6,442 nucleotides of DNA from positions 1 to 6,442 of the forward strand of contig CAMWSW010000054.1 in the NCBI GenBank assembly GCA_947176975.1, written 5' to 3'. How positions within the stretch are numbered: the first letter of the stretch is position 1; every line of letters starts with the position of its first letter. Under the pieces are notes generated by a model that ran no database searches, was not told where the DNA came from, and was given only the letters and a program-made list of their open reading frames with translations. Shown here piece after piece: positions 1 to 6,003 of the stretch. The DNA is from an uncultured Clostridia bacterium. GTDB taxonomy: Bacteria; Bacillota; Clostridia; Christensenellales; UBA3700. The position numbers and the translations under genes were made by a program.

Positions 1-132
1 GTCGTGCCCCGTCCAACTGGCCTCGTCACCCTGCCAAATACACTCAAGTCCGTCTTCGTCTTGAATGCTCAATAGGCTACTGCCTACTTCGTCTATTTTT
101 ACTTTCAGTTCGTCCGAATATATTATGCTCAT
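1..132 (-). CDS. Aldose 1-epimerase (galactose mutarotase)-like protein, N-terminal fragment
   Basis: Reading the minus strand from the ATG at 130-132 gives 44 residues that stay open to the left edge, so only the N-terminus is present. The pattern is a short beta-strand start (LKVKIDEVGSSLLSIQ), then DEDGLECIWQGDEASW. This matches the start of the LacX-like branch of the aldose 1-epimerase family, where a 'G-x-x-L-x-S-I-x-D-x-D-G-x-E-x-x-W-Q-G-D-x-x-x-W' pattern opens the beta-sandwich. Family members interconvert alpha and beta anomers of sugars in the cytosol, but the catalytic His and Glu residues lie beyond the window, so activity cannot be judged. An AAGGAG site sits 8 nt upstream of the ATG. 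The gene begins 15 nt after the aminotransferase stop, so the two are probably co-transcribed. The family call is fairly firm; the substrate is unknown. Confidence 0.8.
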   Translation of the reverse strand, partial: MSIIYSDELKVKIDEVGSSLLSIQDEDGLECIWQGDEASWTGHD

Positions 133-140
133 AATATCTT

Positions 141-146
141 CTCCTT
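141..146 (-). promoter_or_regulatory. Shine-Dalgarno site of the epimerase-like gene
   Basis: The minus strand reads AAGGAG followed by AAGATATT (8 nt) and ATG at 132-130. This is the strongest ribosome-binding site in the window. It fixes the start of the gene cut by the left edge and lies wholly within the 15-nt gap after the aminotransferase stop. Confidence 0.8.
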
Positions 147-147
147 A

Positions 148-1332
148 TTATTTTAACGTGTCTTCGGCAAGTTTTTTGAAATACGGCAAAGACCGCTCTA
201 TCATATCGTAACTTACGCAGTACGCTATACGCACGTATCCCTCGCAGGCAAAGCTCTTTCCGCCTACGACGAGTATGTTGTACTCCTTTGCTTTTGCTAC
301 GAATTTGCTTTCCTCAATTGGGCATTTGACGAAGAGATAGAATGCGCCTTGAGGCTCTATGCACTCGAATCCGTATTCCGTCAACGCATCGTATAACAAT
401 CTCCTGTTTTTGTCGTACGCAGATACGTCGGTCTTTTCGTCTATGCAACTTCCGATAACGAGTTGTTGAAGCGACGGCGCATTGACAAAACCAAGTATTC
501 TCGTCGCAACGCCGCAAGCTGCAAGAAGATTGTCGCAATCTTCCGCCTCGTCGGGTATGACAAGATAACCTATTCTCTCTCCGGGGAGAGAAAGCGACTT
601 GGAATAGGAATAACCTATTATCGTATTGTCGTAGTATTTCGTCAAGAAAGGCACTTGGTTATTTCCGTATACGAGTTCTCTGTACGGCTCGTCGGAAATG
701 AGATATATTGCCTCGCCCTTCTTCTCACTTTGCTCTTTGAGAATTGCGCCAAGTTCTTTTAGTGTGTCTTCTCCGTAAATAACGCCTGTGGGATTGTTGG
801 GAGAATTGACTATTACGGCTTTTGTGCGCTTGCTTATCAAAGACTTCATAGCCTTCAAGTCGGGTTGAAAAGTCGGAGGATTTGGCGGTACGACTACGAC
901 CTTGCCTCCAACGTTGGCAACATAATTGTTGTATTCGCCAAAGTAAGGCGCAAATACTATTACCTCGTCGCCCTCGTTGATAATACTCTTCAACGCCACG
1001 TTGAGACCGCCTGCCGCGCCAACCGTCATAACGATGTTTTTAAAGTTTAATTTCGTACCGTATCTCTTATTGAGATTGTCGGCAATAGTCGCCCTCACGC
1101 TTTCAAATCCGCTGTTGAGCATATAACCGTGCAATGCTAGCGTATCGGTGTCTTGAGCAATTTTCACAATTGCCTCGTTGACTGCCTTCGGCGCAGGTAC
1201 GCTGGGATTGCCGAGAGAAAAGTCGTATACGTTTTCTTTGCCGTATATGCTTGCTAGTCTCTTGCCCTCTTCAAACATAGCTCTTATCGCAGAGCCCGAT
1301 TGCATTACGTCTTTTATCTTTTTTGAAATCAT
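148..1332 (-). CDS. Class I/II pyridoxal-phosphate aminotransferase (aspartate aminotransferase-like)
   Basis: Complete 394-residue protein of usual length for fold-type I aminotransferases, which move an amino group between an amino acid and a 2-oxoacid in the cytosol. Visible landmarks: substrate loop FSLGNPSVPAP (38-48); cofactor-phosphate loop GAAGG (105-109); NNPTG (179-183) with the ring-contacting Asn180; SDEPYREL (213-220) with Asp214, which pairs with the pyridine nitrogen, and Tyr217; SYSKSLSLPGERIGY (242-256) with the Schiff-base Lys245 and Arg253; and YVRIAYC (366-372) with Arg368, the expected substrate-carboxylate clamp. All key residues are present, so it should be active. The start is supported by GAGG 7 nt upstream of the ATG. 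It follows the dehydrogenase after a 117-bp gap holding a hairpin and precedes the epimerase-like gene by 15 nt. The amino-donor specificity (Asp, Ala, aromatic or other) cannot be read from sequence. Confidence 0.93.
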   Translation of the reverse strand: MISKKIKDVMQSGSAIRAMFEEGKRLASIYGKENVYDFSLGNPSVPAPKAVNEAIVKIAQDTDTLALHGYMLNSGFESVRATIADNLNKRYGTKLNFKNIVMTVGAAGGLNVALKSIINEGDEVIVFAPYFGEYNNYVANVGGKVVVVPPNPPTFQPDLKAMKSLISKRTKAVIVNSPNNPTGVIYGEDTLKELGAILKEQSEKKGEAIYLISDEPYRELVYGNNQVPFLTKYYDNTIIGYSYSKSLSLPGERIGYLVIPDEAEDCDNLLAACGVATRILGFVNAPSLQQLVIGSCIDEKTDVSAYDKNRRLLYDALTEYGFECIEPQGAFYLFVKCPIEESKFVAKAKEYNILVVGGKSFACEGYVRIAYCVSYDMIERSLPYFKKLAEDTLK

Positions 1333-1373
1333 ATCTATGCCTCAAATTTTTTGTTTTTCACTTACAACTTCAA

Positions 1374-1439
1374 TGTCATTTCGACCGTAGCGGAGAAATC
1401 TCAATCGGTTGAGACCTTTCGACTTCGCTCAAGGTGACG
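1374..1439. repeat. Imperfect palindrome resembling a dispersed intergenic repeat
   Basis: Two 31-nt arms (1374-1404 and 1409-1439) flank a TCGG loop. Twenty of 31 positions pair exactly, including six next to the loop (TCTCAA/TTGAGA), and several others can form G-U pairs in RNA. The style, TGTCATTTCGA..GTAGCG..GAGAAATCTC on one side and ..CTTTCGACTTCGCTCAAGG on the other, resembles hairpin repeats that recur between genes in many bacterial genomes. That resemblance is from memory. The element fills most of the 117-bp gap between the dehydrogenase and aminotransferase genes. No T-run follows it on the minus strand, so it does not look like a standard intrinsic terminator, although the structure could still weaken read-through or protect RNA ends. 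Confidence 0.6.
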
Positions 1440-1449
1440 ATTAAAGTTT

Positions 1450-2397
1450 TTAATATACGCAATTCTTAACGTTGCCTGCCAAAAATTCTTTGACGTTGTC
1501 TATTGCAATGCGCATAAGTCTCGACCTTGCCTCTCTCGACGCCCAAGCGATATGCGGTGTGATATAGCAGTTAGGCGCGCCAATCAAAGGATTGTCTTCT
1601 GTAGGCGGTTCACTGGACAGTACGTCCGCGCCGTATCCCGCAATCTTCCCACTGTCAAGTCCTTGCCTTATCGCGGTTTCGTCGACTACTCCGCCCCTTG
1701 CCGTGTTGAGGATAATCACTCCGTCTTTCATCTTGGATATGGCGCAAGCGTCAATCATCTTGTCGCTGTCGCTATTCATAGGACAGTGCATACTTATGAT
1801 ATCGCTTTGTCTATACAGTTCGTCAAGCGTAGTCATTTTGGCAATACCGTCTTGGCAAGGCGTGCGTCTATACGCAAGTACTCTCATGCCCAACGCGCTT
1901 GCAATCTTTGCCACTTCCTTTGCTATTGCGCCATAACCCACGAGTCCAATAGTCTTGCCGTCAAGCTCGGTAATATCCTGTACTCTATAGCAAAAATCTT
2001 TGCAAGCCGACCAATCTCCTCCGCGTACCGACTGCGAGTGCTTGCCAACGCCCATTGCAATCTCCAAGAGAAGAGCTATCGTCAACTGCGCGACAGACTT
2101 TGTGGAATAGTCGGGAATATTGCACACGGGTATTCCCCTTTGCTTTGCCCAGTCCAAATCGACGACGTTGAAGCCCGTGGAAAGCAGTCCGATATATTTG
2201 AGCTTGTCTAATTGCGACAAGACATCTCTTGAGAGAATGACTTTGTTGGATATGAGTATATCCGCATACTTTGCTCTCTCGACGACTTTGTCGGCAGGCG
2301 TACGCTCGTAATAACAAACTTCGCCGAGCTCTTCAAGTTCACCCCAGCTCAATTCTCTCTCATCGGTCGTATATCCGTCAAGTATGACTATTTTCAC
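1450..2397 (-). CDS. D-2-hydroxyacid dehydrogenase, NAD(P)-dependent
   Basis: 315-residue enzyme of the D-isomer-specific 2-hydroxyacid dehydrogenase family, reducing 2-oxoacids such as glyoxylate, hydroxypyruvate or pyruvate to D-2-hydroxyacids in the cytosol. The N-terminal substrate domain (about 1-100) includes LSTGFNVVD. The Rossmann domain follows with GLVGYGAIA (151-159), where the usual third glycine is Ala159. The catalytic triad is intact: Arg234 in NTARGGVVDE, Glu263 in LSSEPP and His282 in PHIAWA. I chose the GTG at 2395-2397 because the family motif KIVILDGYT starts right after it and because it overlaps the upstream stop as GTGA; an AGGGG lies 11 nt before it, a slightly long spacing. 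An in-frame ATG at 2457 would add 20 non-homologous residues inside the methyltransferase gene. The strand after the Rossmann loop ends VLAYRRTP without the Asp typical of NAD users. The closest relatives in style are glycerate/glyoxylate-type enzymes; the substrate is uncertain. Confidence 0.92.
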   Translation of the reverse strand: MKIVILDGYTTDERELSWGELEELGEVCYYERTPADKVVERAKYADILISNKVILSRDVLSQLDKLKYIGLLSTGFNVVDLDWAKQRGIPVCNIPDYSTKSVAQLTIALLLEIAMGVGKHSQSVRGGDWSACKDFCYRVQDITELDGKTIGLVGYGAIAKEVAKIASALGMRVLAYRRTPCQDGIAKMTTLDELYRQSDIISMHCPMNSDSDKMIDACAISKMKDGVIILNTARGGVVDETAIRQGLDSGKIAGYGADVLSSEPPTEDNPLIGAPNCYITPHIAWASREARSRLMRIAIDNVKEFLAGNVKNCVY

Positions 2398-3737
2398 AGT
2401 TTTCTCAACCCCTTTGGATAATGATTTTTTGCATATACTCCGTCGCATTTGCACCAACCGAGAGATACGCCTTTATACATAACCAACGCCCAACCTTTTA
2501 TATCTTTTGCGTCAAGCGTCTGACCGCTCAAATACTTTTCCGCGTCTTGCTTATCAAGTGTCAAAACTTTTTTGACCTCATCTTCTTTCAACGCCATAGC
2601 TAAAGCGTGCGAAGGCTCAAATCTATTCTTTAAGTACTGACCAAGCTGCAAACCCGCTCTCTCTACTTTGAATCCGTCCAGCCTCGGCGTACCGTCTGGC
2701 ATACAGTACAGAGTCTGCCCAAAAGAGAGATTTGCGTCAAACTCGACGTTGAGATTTTCTTTTTGCCAAGCCTTGTATTCTTTGACGGCTTTTGGATCTG
2801 TCTTGCTCGACTGCAAAGCGTATTTGCATTGGCTTGCCTCTCCGCTCCTCTTCAACACTGCAAAGAAATGACCTTCGCCGTCAAACTTGTGAGGAAATAT
2901 CCTATTGGTCTTTGCAAGTTGGTCGTTGAACTTGCTACCGTCCAACGTATATCCGTCGCAAAACTTAAACTTGCTATCTACTACTTCAAAATCATCGTGA
3001 ATTTGCAAAAAACCGTCGATTACTTCCTCGTTCTCTTGAATTGAAAATGTACACGTGGAATATACTATCACACCGTCGCTTTTGAGCATTTCCACTGCGC
3101 TTTCAAGTATGCCAAGTTGTCTTTGTTTGCAATTCTCCACGTTGGCAGGCGACCACTCGTCGACAGCCAAAGGATTCTTTCTGAACATACCTTCGCCCGA
3201 ACAAGGCGCGTCTACCAAAATTCTGTCGAAAACACCCTTTAATCTCTCGGCAAGCGTATCGGGACTTTGACTCAAAACTATGCAGTTTCTCACTCCCATA
3301 CGCTCTATATTTTGCGAAAGTATCTTTGCCCTTGACGGTATTATCTCGTTTGATACGAGCAAACCAGAATCTTGCAATTTACACGCAATCTGACTGCTTT
3401 TTCCACCGGGCGCGGCGCATAAATCAAGTACCGTATCTCCGCATTGAATACCCATACTCTCCACGACAGCCATTGCGCTTGGCTCTTGAATATAGAAGGC
3501 TCCGCCCTCGTGCAATACGCTCTTGCCGGGTCTTTCTTCACCGTTGAAATAATATCCGCTTTCACACCAAGGAATAGAGCGCAAATCAAACTCGTCAAAT
3601 ACCGCTTTGCCGTCGCATTTGAGGCAATTTATTCTCAATCCCTGTATTTTGTCTTTGTCGTAACTTGTCAAAAATTCGGCGTACTCCTCGCCTAACATTT
3701 TTTCCATTCTCGACAAAAATTCTTGCGGTAGTTGCAT
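2394..3737 (-). CDS. RsmF/NOL1-NOP2-Sun family rRNA (cytosine-5-)-methyltransferase
   Basis: 447-residue S-adenosylmethionine-dependent enzyme of the family that methylates cytosine C5 in 16S rRNA. The N-terminal segment (about 1-75) has the typical PQEFLSRM..LGEEYAEFL..GLRINCLK start. The Rossmann methyltransferase core carries SAM motif I at 104-113 (LDLCAAPGGK), motif IV DAPCSGEGMFRKN (176-188) with Cys179, and motif VI YSTCTFS (226-232) with the catalytic Cys229. QEPSAM (84-89) precedes the core. The C-terminal third (about 320-447), ending in GWALVMYKGVSLGWCK..NHYPKGLRKL, matches the extra RNA-binding, PUA-like region of RsmF-type proteins and separates it from the shorter RsmB. It starts 10 nt after the exonuclease stop, with a modest AGG 6 nt before the ATG. 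Its TGA overlaps the GTG start of the dehydrogenase, suggesting translational coupling. Family confidence is high; the exact target cytosine is not determinable. Confidence 0.95.
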   Translation of the reverse strand: MQLPQEFLSRMEKMLGEEYAEFLTSYDKDKIQGLRINCLKCDGKAVFDEFDLRSIPWCESGYYFNGEERPGKSVLHEGGAFYIQEPSAMAVVESMGIQCGDTVLDLCAAPGGKSSQIACKLQDSGLLVSNEIIPSRAKILSQNIERMGVRNCIVLSQSPDTLAERLKGVFDRILVDAPCSGEGMFRKNPLAVDEWSPANVENCKQRQLGILESAVEMLKSDGVIVYSTCTFSIQENEEVIDGFLQIHDDFEVVDSKFKFCDGYTLDGSKFNDQLAKTNRIFPHKFDGEGHFFAVLKRSGEASQCKYALQSSKTDPKAVKEYKAWQKENLNVEFDANLSFGQTLYCMPDGTPRLDGFKVERAGLQLGQYLKNRFEPSHALAMALKEDEVKKVLTLDKQDAEKYLSGQTLDAKDIKGWALVMYKGVSLGWCKCDGVYAKNHYPKGLRKL

Positions 3738-3747
3738 ATCGTACCTA

Positions 3748-4794
3748 TCAGCCTATTTGCGTTTTGTTATCTGCGCTTTGCTCTTGCGCAACGGATTGTT
3801 TCTTTGGCTTTGGCAATCCGTAATTTCTTATCTTTGCCATACTCCACGTCTTGACTTGCTCGTACGTAGATTTATCTATGCCCAAAATCTCCAACAACTG
3901 CTCTTCTTCGACTATTTCGATATGTCCGCCCGCCACGCTCATTACGTTCTTGGTGCGCAGACAAGCTTCACCGAATGGCAAGAAATAATGGAGTTTTGAT
4001 ATCTTTTGCGAATATACTCCGCCCTTTCTTCTTATGGTGTTGACGAGAAAAAGCGCTTGCTTAAATCTGTCCTTTTCAAATGCGGTGGAAAAACAAAAAT
4101 GCTTGTCCACTATCTTGCTACCTTTCAAGAGCTTTGGATCGGGCTTGACGAATCTTGCGTATCCCGCCAACTTCTTGGTATACGATACTGTCATGTAATG
4201 ATTTTTTACGCTGCCGTTTTCCACAGAATAAAAGGCGTTGGGACACTCGTGCAAAAGCTCTTGCAAGCCAACACCCTTTATTTCGCACATTTTCTTCGCC
4301 ACCTGCAAAGTGAGATATGCGTCGTAATCGCTGCGATGCAAATTCTCCGTCGATATACCAAAGGCTTCGCAAATCTTTCCAAGTCCGTTTTCCACACTGT
4401 CGGGCATAAAATGGCGATGCAATATCTGCGTGTCGAAAGCGTTGAAGGTAAAGTACGGCAACTTGTATCTATTACATTCGGAGAGCAAGAAATTGATATC
4501 GTTGTTGACGGAGTGTCCGAAGATGACTACGTCGGGATTCTCAAGCAGTTTCTTGAACGTGGGATACGTAGCCTCAAAATCCGGCGCTTTGCGAAATTCC
4601 GACTTGTCGTAGCCCAGTTCTATGCCCTCTCCATCTCCTCGGGACGTGTGAAACTTGCTCTTGGGATTGACGAGTATATCTTTTTGCTCAATGATATTCA
4701 ATCTTTCGTCTGCAAGCACGTAGCCAAGCGAGCATATTTTTCCATGCCCGCCGAAACAGTTGGCGCATTCGATATCAAAGAACAAATAATTCAT
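3748..4794 (-). CDS. DEDDh 3'-5' exonuclease (DnaQ-like) with C-terminal BRCT-like domain
   Basis: 348-residue protein. The first about 175 residues are a DnaQ/RNase T-type exonuclease that would remove nucleotides from 3' ends using two metal ions. ExoI is FFDIEC with Asp7 and Glu9, ExoII is GHSVNNDINFL with Asp99, and ExoIII is HRSDYDAYL with His153 and Asp158, so all four metal-binding acidic residues and the general-base His are present. Residues about 225-306 resemble a BRCT domain: a short strand KHFCFST, a helix, the paired glycines RRKGGVYS (256-262), and the closing IEIVEEEQLLEIL (292-304). The end (about 326-348) is a polar, lysine/glutamine-rich tail that is probably disordered. 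It lacks the polymerase domains of PolC and is too divergent to call the replicative epsilon subunit; a repair or RNA/DNA end-trimming role is inference. The start is supported by AAAAGGG 4 nt from the ATG. It heads the run with the methyltransferase and dehydrogenase. Confidence 0.88.
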   Translation of the reverse strand: MNYLFFDIECANCFGGHGKICSLGYVLADERLNIIEQKDILVNPKSKFHTSRGDGEGIELGYDKSEFRKAPDFEATYPTFKKLLENPDVVIFGHSVNNDINFLLSECNRYKLPYFTFNAFDTQILHRHFMPDSVENGLGKICEAFGISTENLHRSDYDAYLTLQVAKKMCEIKGVGLQELLHECPNAFYSVENGSVKNHYMTVSYTKKLAGYARFVKPDPKLLKGSKIVDKHFCFSTAFEKDRFKQALFLVNTIRRKGGVYSQKISKLHYFLPFGEACLRTKNVMSVAGGHIEIVEEEQLLEILGIDKSTYEQVKTWSMAKIRNYGLPKPKKQSVAQEQSADNKTQIG

Positions 4795-4816
4795 AAATCC
4801 CTTTTACTTTTGTTTC

Positions 4817-4825
4817 CCTATAGCA
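4817..4825 (-). promoter_or_regulatory. Possible extended -10 promoter element for the exonuclease gene
   Basis: The minus strand reads TGCTATAGG, fitting the extended -10 form TG-n-TATAnn, 22 nt upstream of the exonuclease ATG. No good -35 hexamer lies 16-18 nt further upstream. The site sits between the long palindrome and the gene, where a promoter for the exonuclease-methyltransferase-dehydrogenase run would be expected. This is a weak pattern match only. Confidence 0.25.
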
Positions 4826-4853
4826 AGAACTTAATTAAATTCTCATTCTCTTA

Positions 4854-5016
4854 AGAAGACTATTGCTAAGTGAGCGTGAGCAAAATTGCGTAAGTGATTT
4901 TTATGATAAGCAGGATACGGATTGTCGGCGTAGCAGAGCTACGTTGATAATTCGTAGACGAACTTAGCGCATAAATCGATAGCAAGTTTGCCACGGGAAC
5001 TTAGTCATAGGCTTCT
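4854..5016. repeat. 163-bp long imperfect palindrome (MITE-like or structured element)
   Basis: Arm 4854-4934 aligns along its full length with the reverse complement of 4938-5016, with only a few single-base gaps. The arms meet at a perfect 6-bp stem with a 3-nt loop, CGTAGC-AGA-GCTACG (4929-4943). Shared blocks from outside in include AGAAG, CTAT, CTAAGT, CGTG, GCAAA, GATTT, TAAG, ACG, ATT and CGTAGC. Near the centre most mismatches are G opposite T, which would be G-U pairs in a plus-strand RNA. The right end overlaps the asnA stop codon at 5015-5017. No open frame of note and no T-run for a standard terminator is seen. It could be a miniature inverted-repeat element, a dispersed repeat copy, or a structured RNA/attenuating hairpin downstream of asnA. 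I do not recognise the sequence. Confidence 0.7.
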
Positions 5017-5992
5017 ATAACAACGTGATGCCTTGCTTCTTGCAGTTTTCTATCTCTCTGTCGCTCCATATGGACGGCTGGACTTCGCCGATATGTCTCT
5101 TACCGAGCATAAACATACAAAGTCGCGACTGGCCTATTCCTCCGCCTATGGACAACGGCAATTTGCCGTTGGCAAGCGCAGTGTGGAAAGGAAGTTCCAA
5201 TCTGTCCATAGCGTTTTCCTTTTGGAGTTGGTCGAGAAGAGAAGCTCTGTCGACTCTTATACCCATTGAGGAAAGTTCCAATCCTCTGCCAATCACGGGA
5301 TAATCTACGAATATATCTCCGTTGAGCGACCAATCGTCATAATCGGGAGCTCTGCCGTCGTGCTTCTTGCCGCTCTTGAGAAGTCCGCCTATCTGCATAA
5401 TAAATACCGCTCCGTATCTCTTTGCGGCGGCGTTTTCTCTCTCTTGCGGAGTGAGGTTGTGATAAGTATCTTCGAGTTCTTGCGTGGTGACGAAAGAAAT
5501 CTCGCTTGGCATATTATACTTCTCAAGCAAATACTTATCTCTTACGATTTCGCACGTGGACTTGATAACCTTGTATATCTTCTTGACGGTATCTTTGAGA
5601 TAATCAAGATTGCGGTCTTCTGCCGATATCACTTTTTCCCAATCCCATTGGTCTACGTAAATCGAGTGGATATTGTCTACTATCTCGTCGCGACGGATTG
5701 CGTTCATATCGGTATAAAGTCCCTTGTGCATTGCAAAGCCGTATTTCTTGAGAGCAAATCTCTTCCACTTTGCAAGCGAGTGTACAACTTCAGCAACCTT
5801 GCCGCTTTCTTTTATGTCAAAAGATACGGGACGCTCAACGCCGTTGAGATTATCGTTGAAACCGCTCTCTTGCAATACAAAAAGCGGAGCGGAAACTCTG
5901 CTCAAATCCAACTCTTGGGAGAGCGCATTGATAAATGTGTCTTTGCAATCCTTGATTGCTCTTTGCGTATCTAACAAACCTAATTCATTCAT
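5015..5992 (-). CDS. asnA: Aspartate-ammonia ligase (asparagine synthetase A)
   Basis: 325-residue enzyme making L-asparagine from aspartate, ammonia and ATP through an aspartyl-adenylate, in the cytosol. It belongs to the class II aminoacyl-tRNA synthetase fold. Diagnostic blocks are VSAPLFVLQESGFNDNLNG (33-51), VVHSLAKWKR (69-78), GLYTDMNAIRRDE (91-103), SIYVDQWDWE (110-119), RAPDYDDW (214-221), LELSSMGIRVD (238-248) and the class II motif 3 GGGIGQSR (283-290), with the ATP-binding Arg290. The ending GITLL is typical, so the protein is complete. From memory, relatives often carry about ten more residues at the N-terminus; here the ATG at 5992 has a good AAGGTG 5 nt upstream, so the short start is accepted. 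It starts 9 nt after the unknown upstream gene, leaving no space for a T-box or other leader of its own. Just past its stop lies the long palindrome. Confidence 0.97.
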   Translation of the reverse strand: MNELGLLDTQRAIKDCKDTFINALSQELDLSRVSAPLFVLQESGFNDNLNGVERPVSFDIKESGKVAEVVHSLAKWKRFALKKYGFAMHKGLYTDMNAIRRDEIVDNIHSIYVDQWDWEKVISAEDRNLDYLKDTVKKIYKVIKSTCEIVRDKYLLEKYNMPSEISFVTTQELEDTYHNLTPQERENAAAKRYGAVFIMQIGGLLKSGKKHDGRAPDYDDWSLNGDIFVDYPVIGRGLELSSMGIRVDRASLLDQLQKENAMDRLELPFHTALANGKLPLSIGGGIGQSRLCMFMLGKRHIGEVQPSIWSDREIENCKKQGITLL

Positions 5993-5997
5993 AATGT

Positions 5998-6003
5998 CAC
6001 CTT
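5998..6003 (-). promoter_or_regulatory. Shine-Dalgarno site of asnA, overlapping the upstream stop codon
   Basis: The minus strand reads AAGGTG then ACATT and ATG. The first two A bases are also the last two bases of the TAA stop of the upstream gene. This decides the asnA start and makes terminating and initiating ribosomes share the same site, consistent with coupled translation. Confidence 0.7.

Noticed and set aside
1341..1375. Promoter for the aminotransferase gene (TTGAAG followed 17 nt later by AAAATT on the minus strand)
   Set aside because: The -10 hexamer matches the consensus at only three positions and would place transcription start almost on the ribosome site. Too weak to call.
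1374..1439. Intrinsic terminator after the dehydrogenase gene
   Set aside because: The hairpin is imperfect and no T-run follows it on the minus strand. I kept it as a repeat rather than calling a terminator.
1552..2211. Plus-strand open frame of 219 codons opposite the dehydrogenase gene
   Set aside because: It is antisense to the catalytic core of a clear dehydrogenase, and its translation is Arg/Cys/His-rich with no known motif, as expected for a reverse-frame shadow.
4006..4854. Long plus-strand open frame (282 codons) opposite the exonuclease gene
   Set aside because: It is antisense to a gene with a complete, motif-bearing product, its translation shows no recognisable domain, and it runs into the palindrome. 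It is a shadow of the real gene's codon pattern.
5360..5974. Plus-strand open frame of 204 codons opposite asnA
   Set aside because: It covers highly conserved asnA sequence and shows no domain. A hydrophobic look arises simply from reading the complementary strand.
5993..6001. T-box or other asparagine-responsive leader in front of asnA
   Set aside because: Only 9 nt separate the upstream stop codon from the asnA start, so there is no room. Any leader would have to lie before the upstream gene, outside the window.
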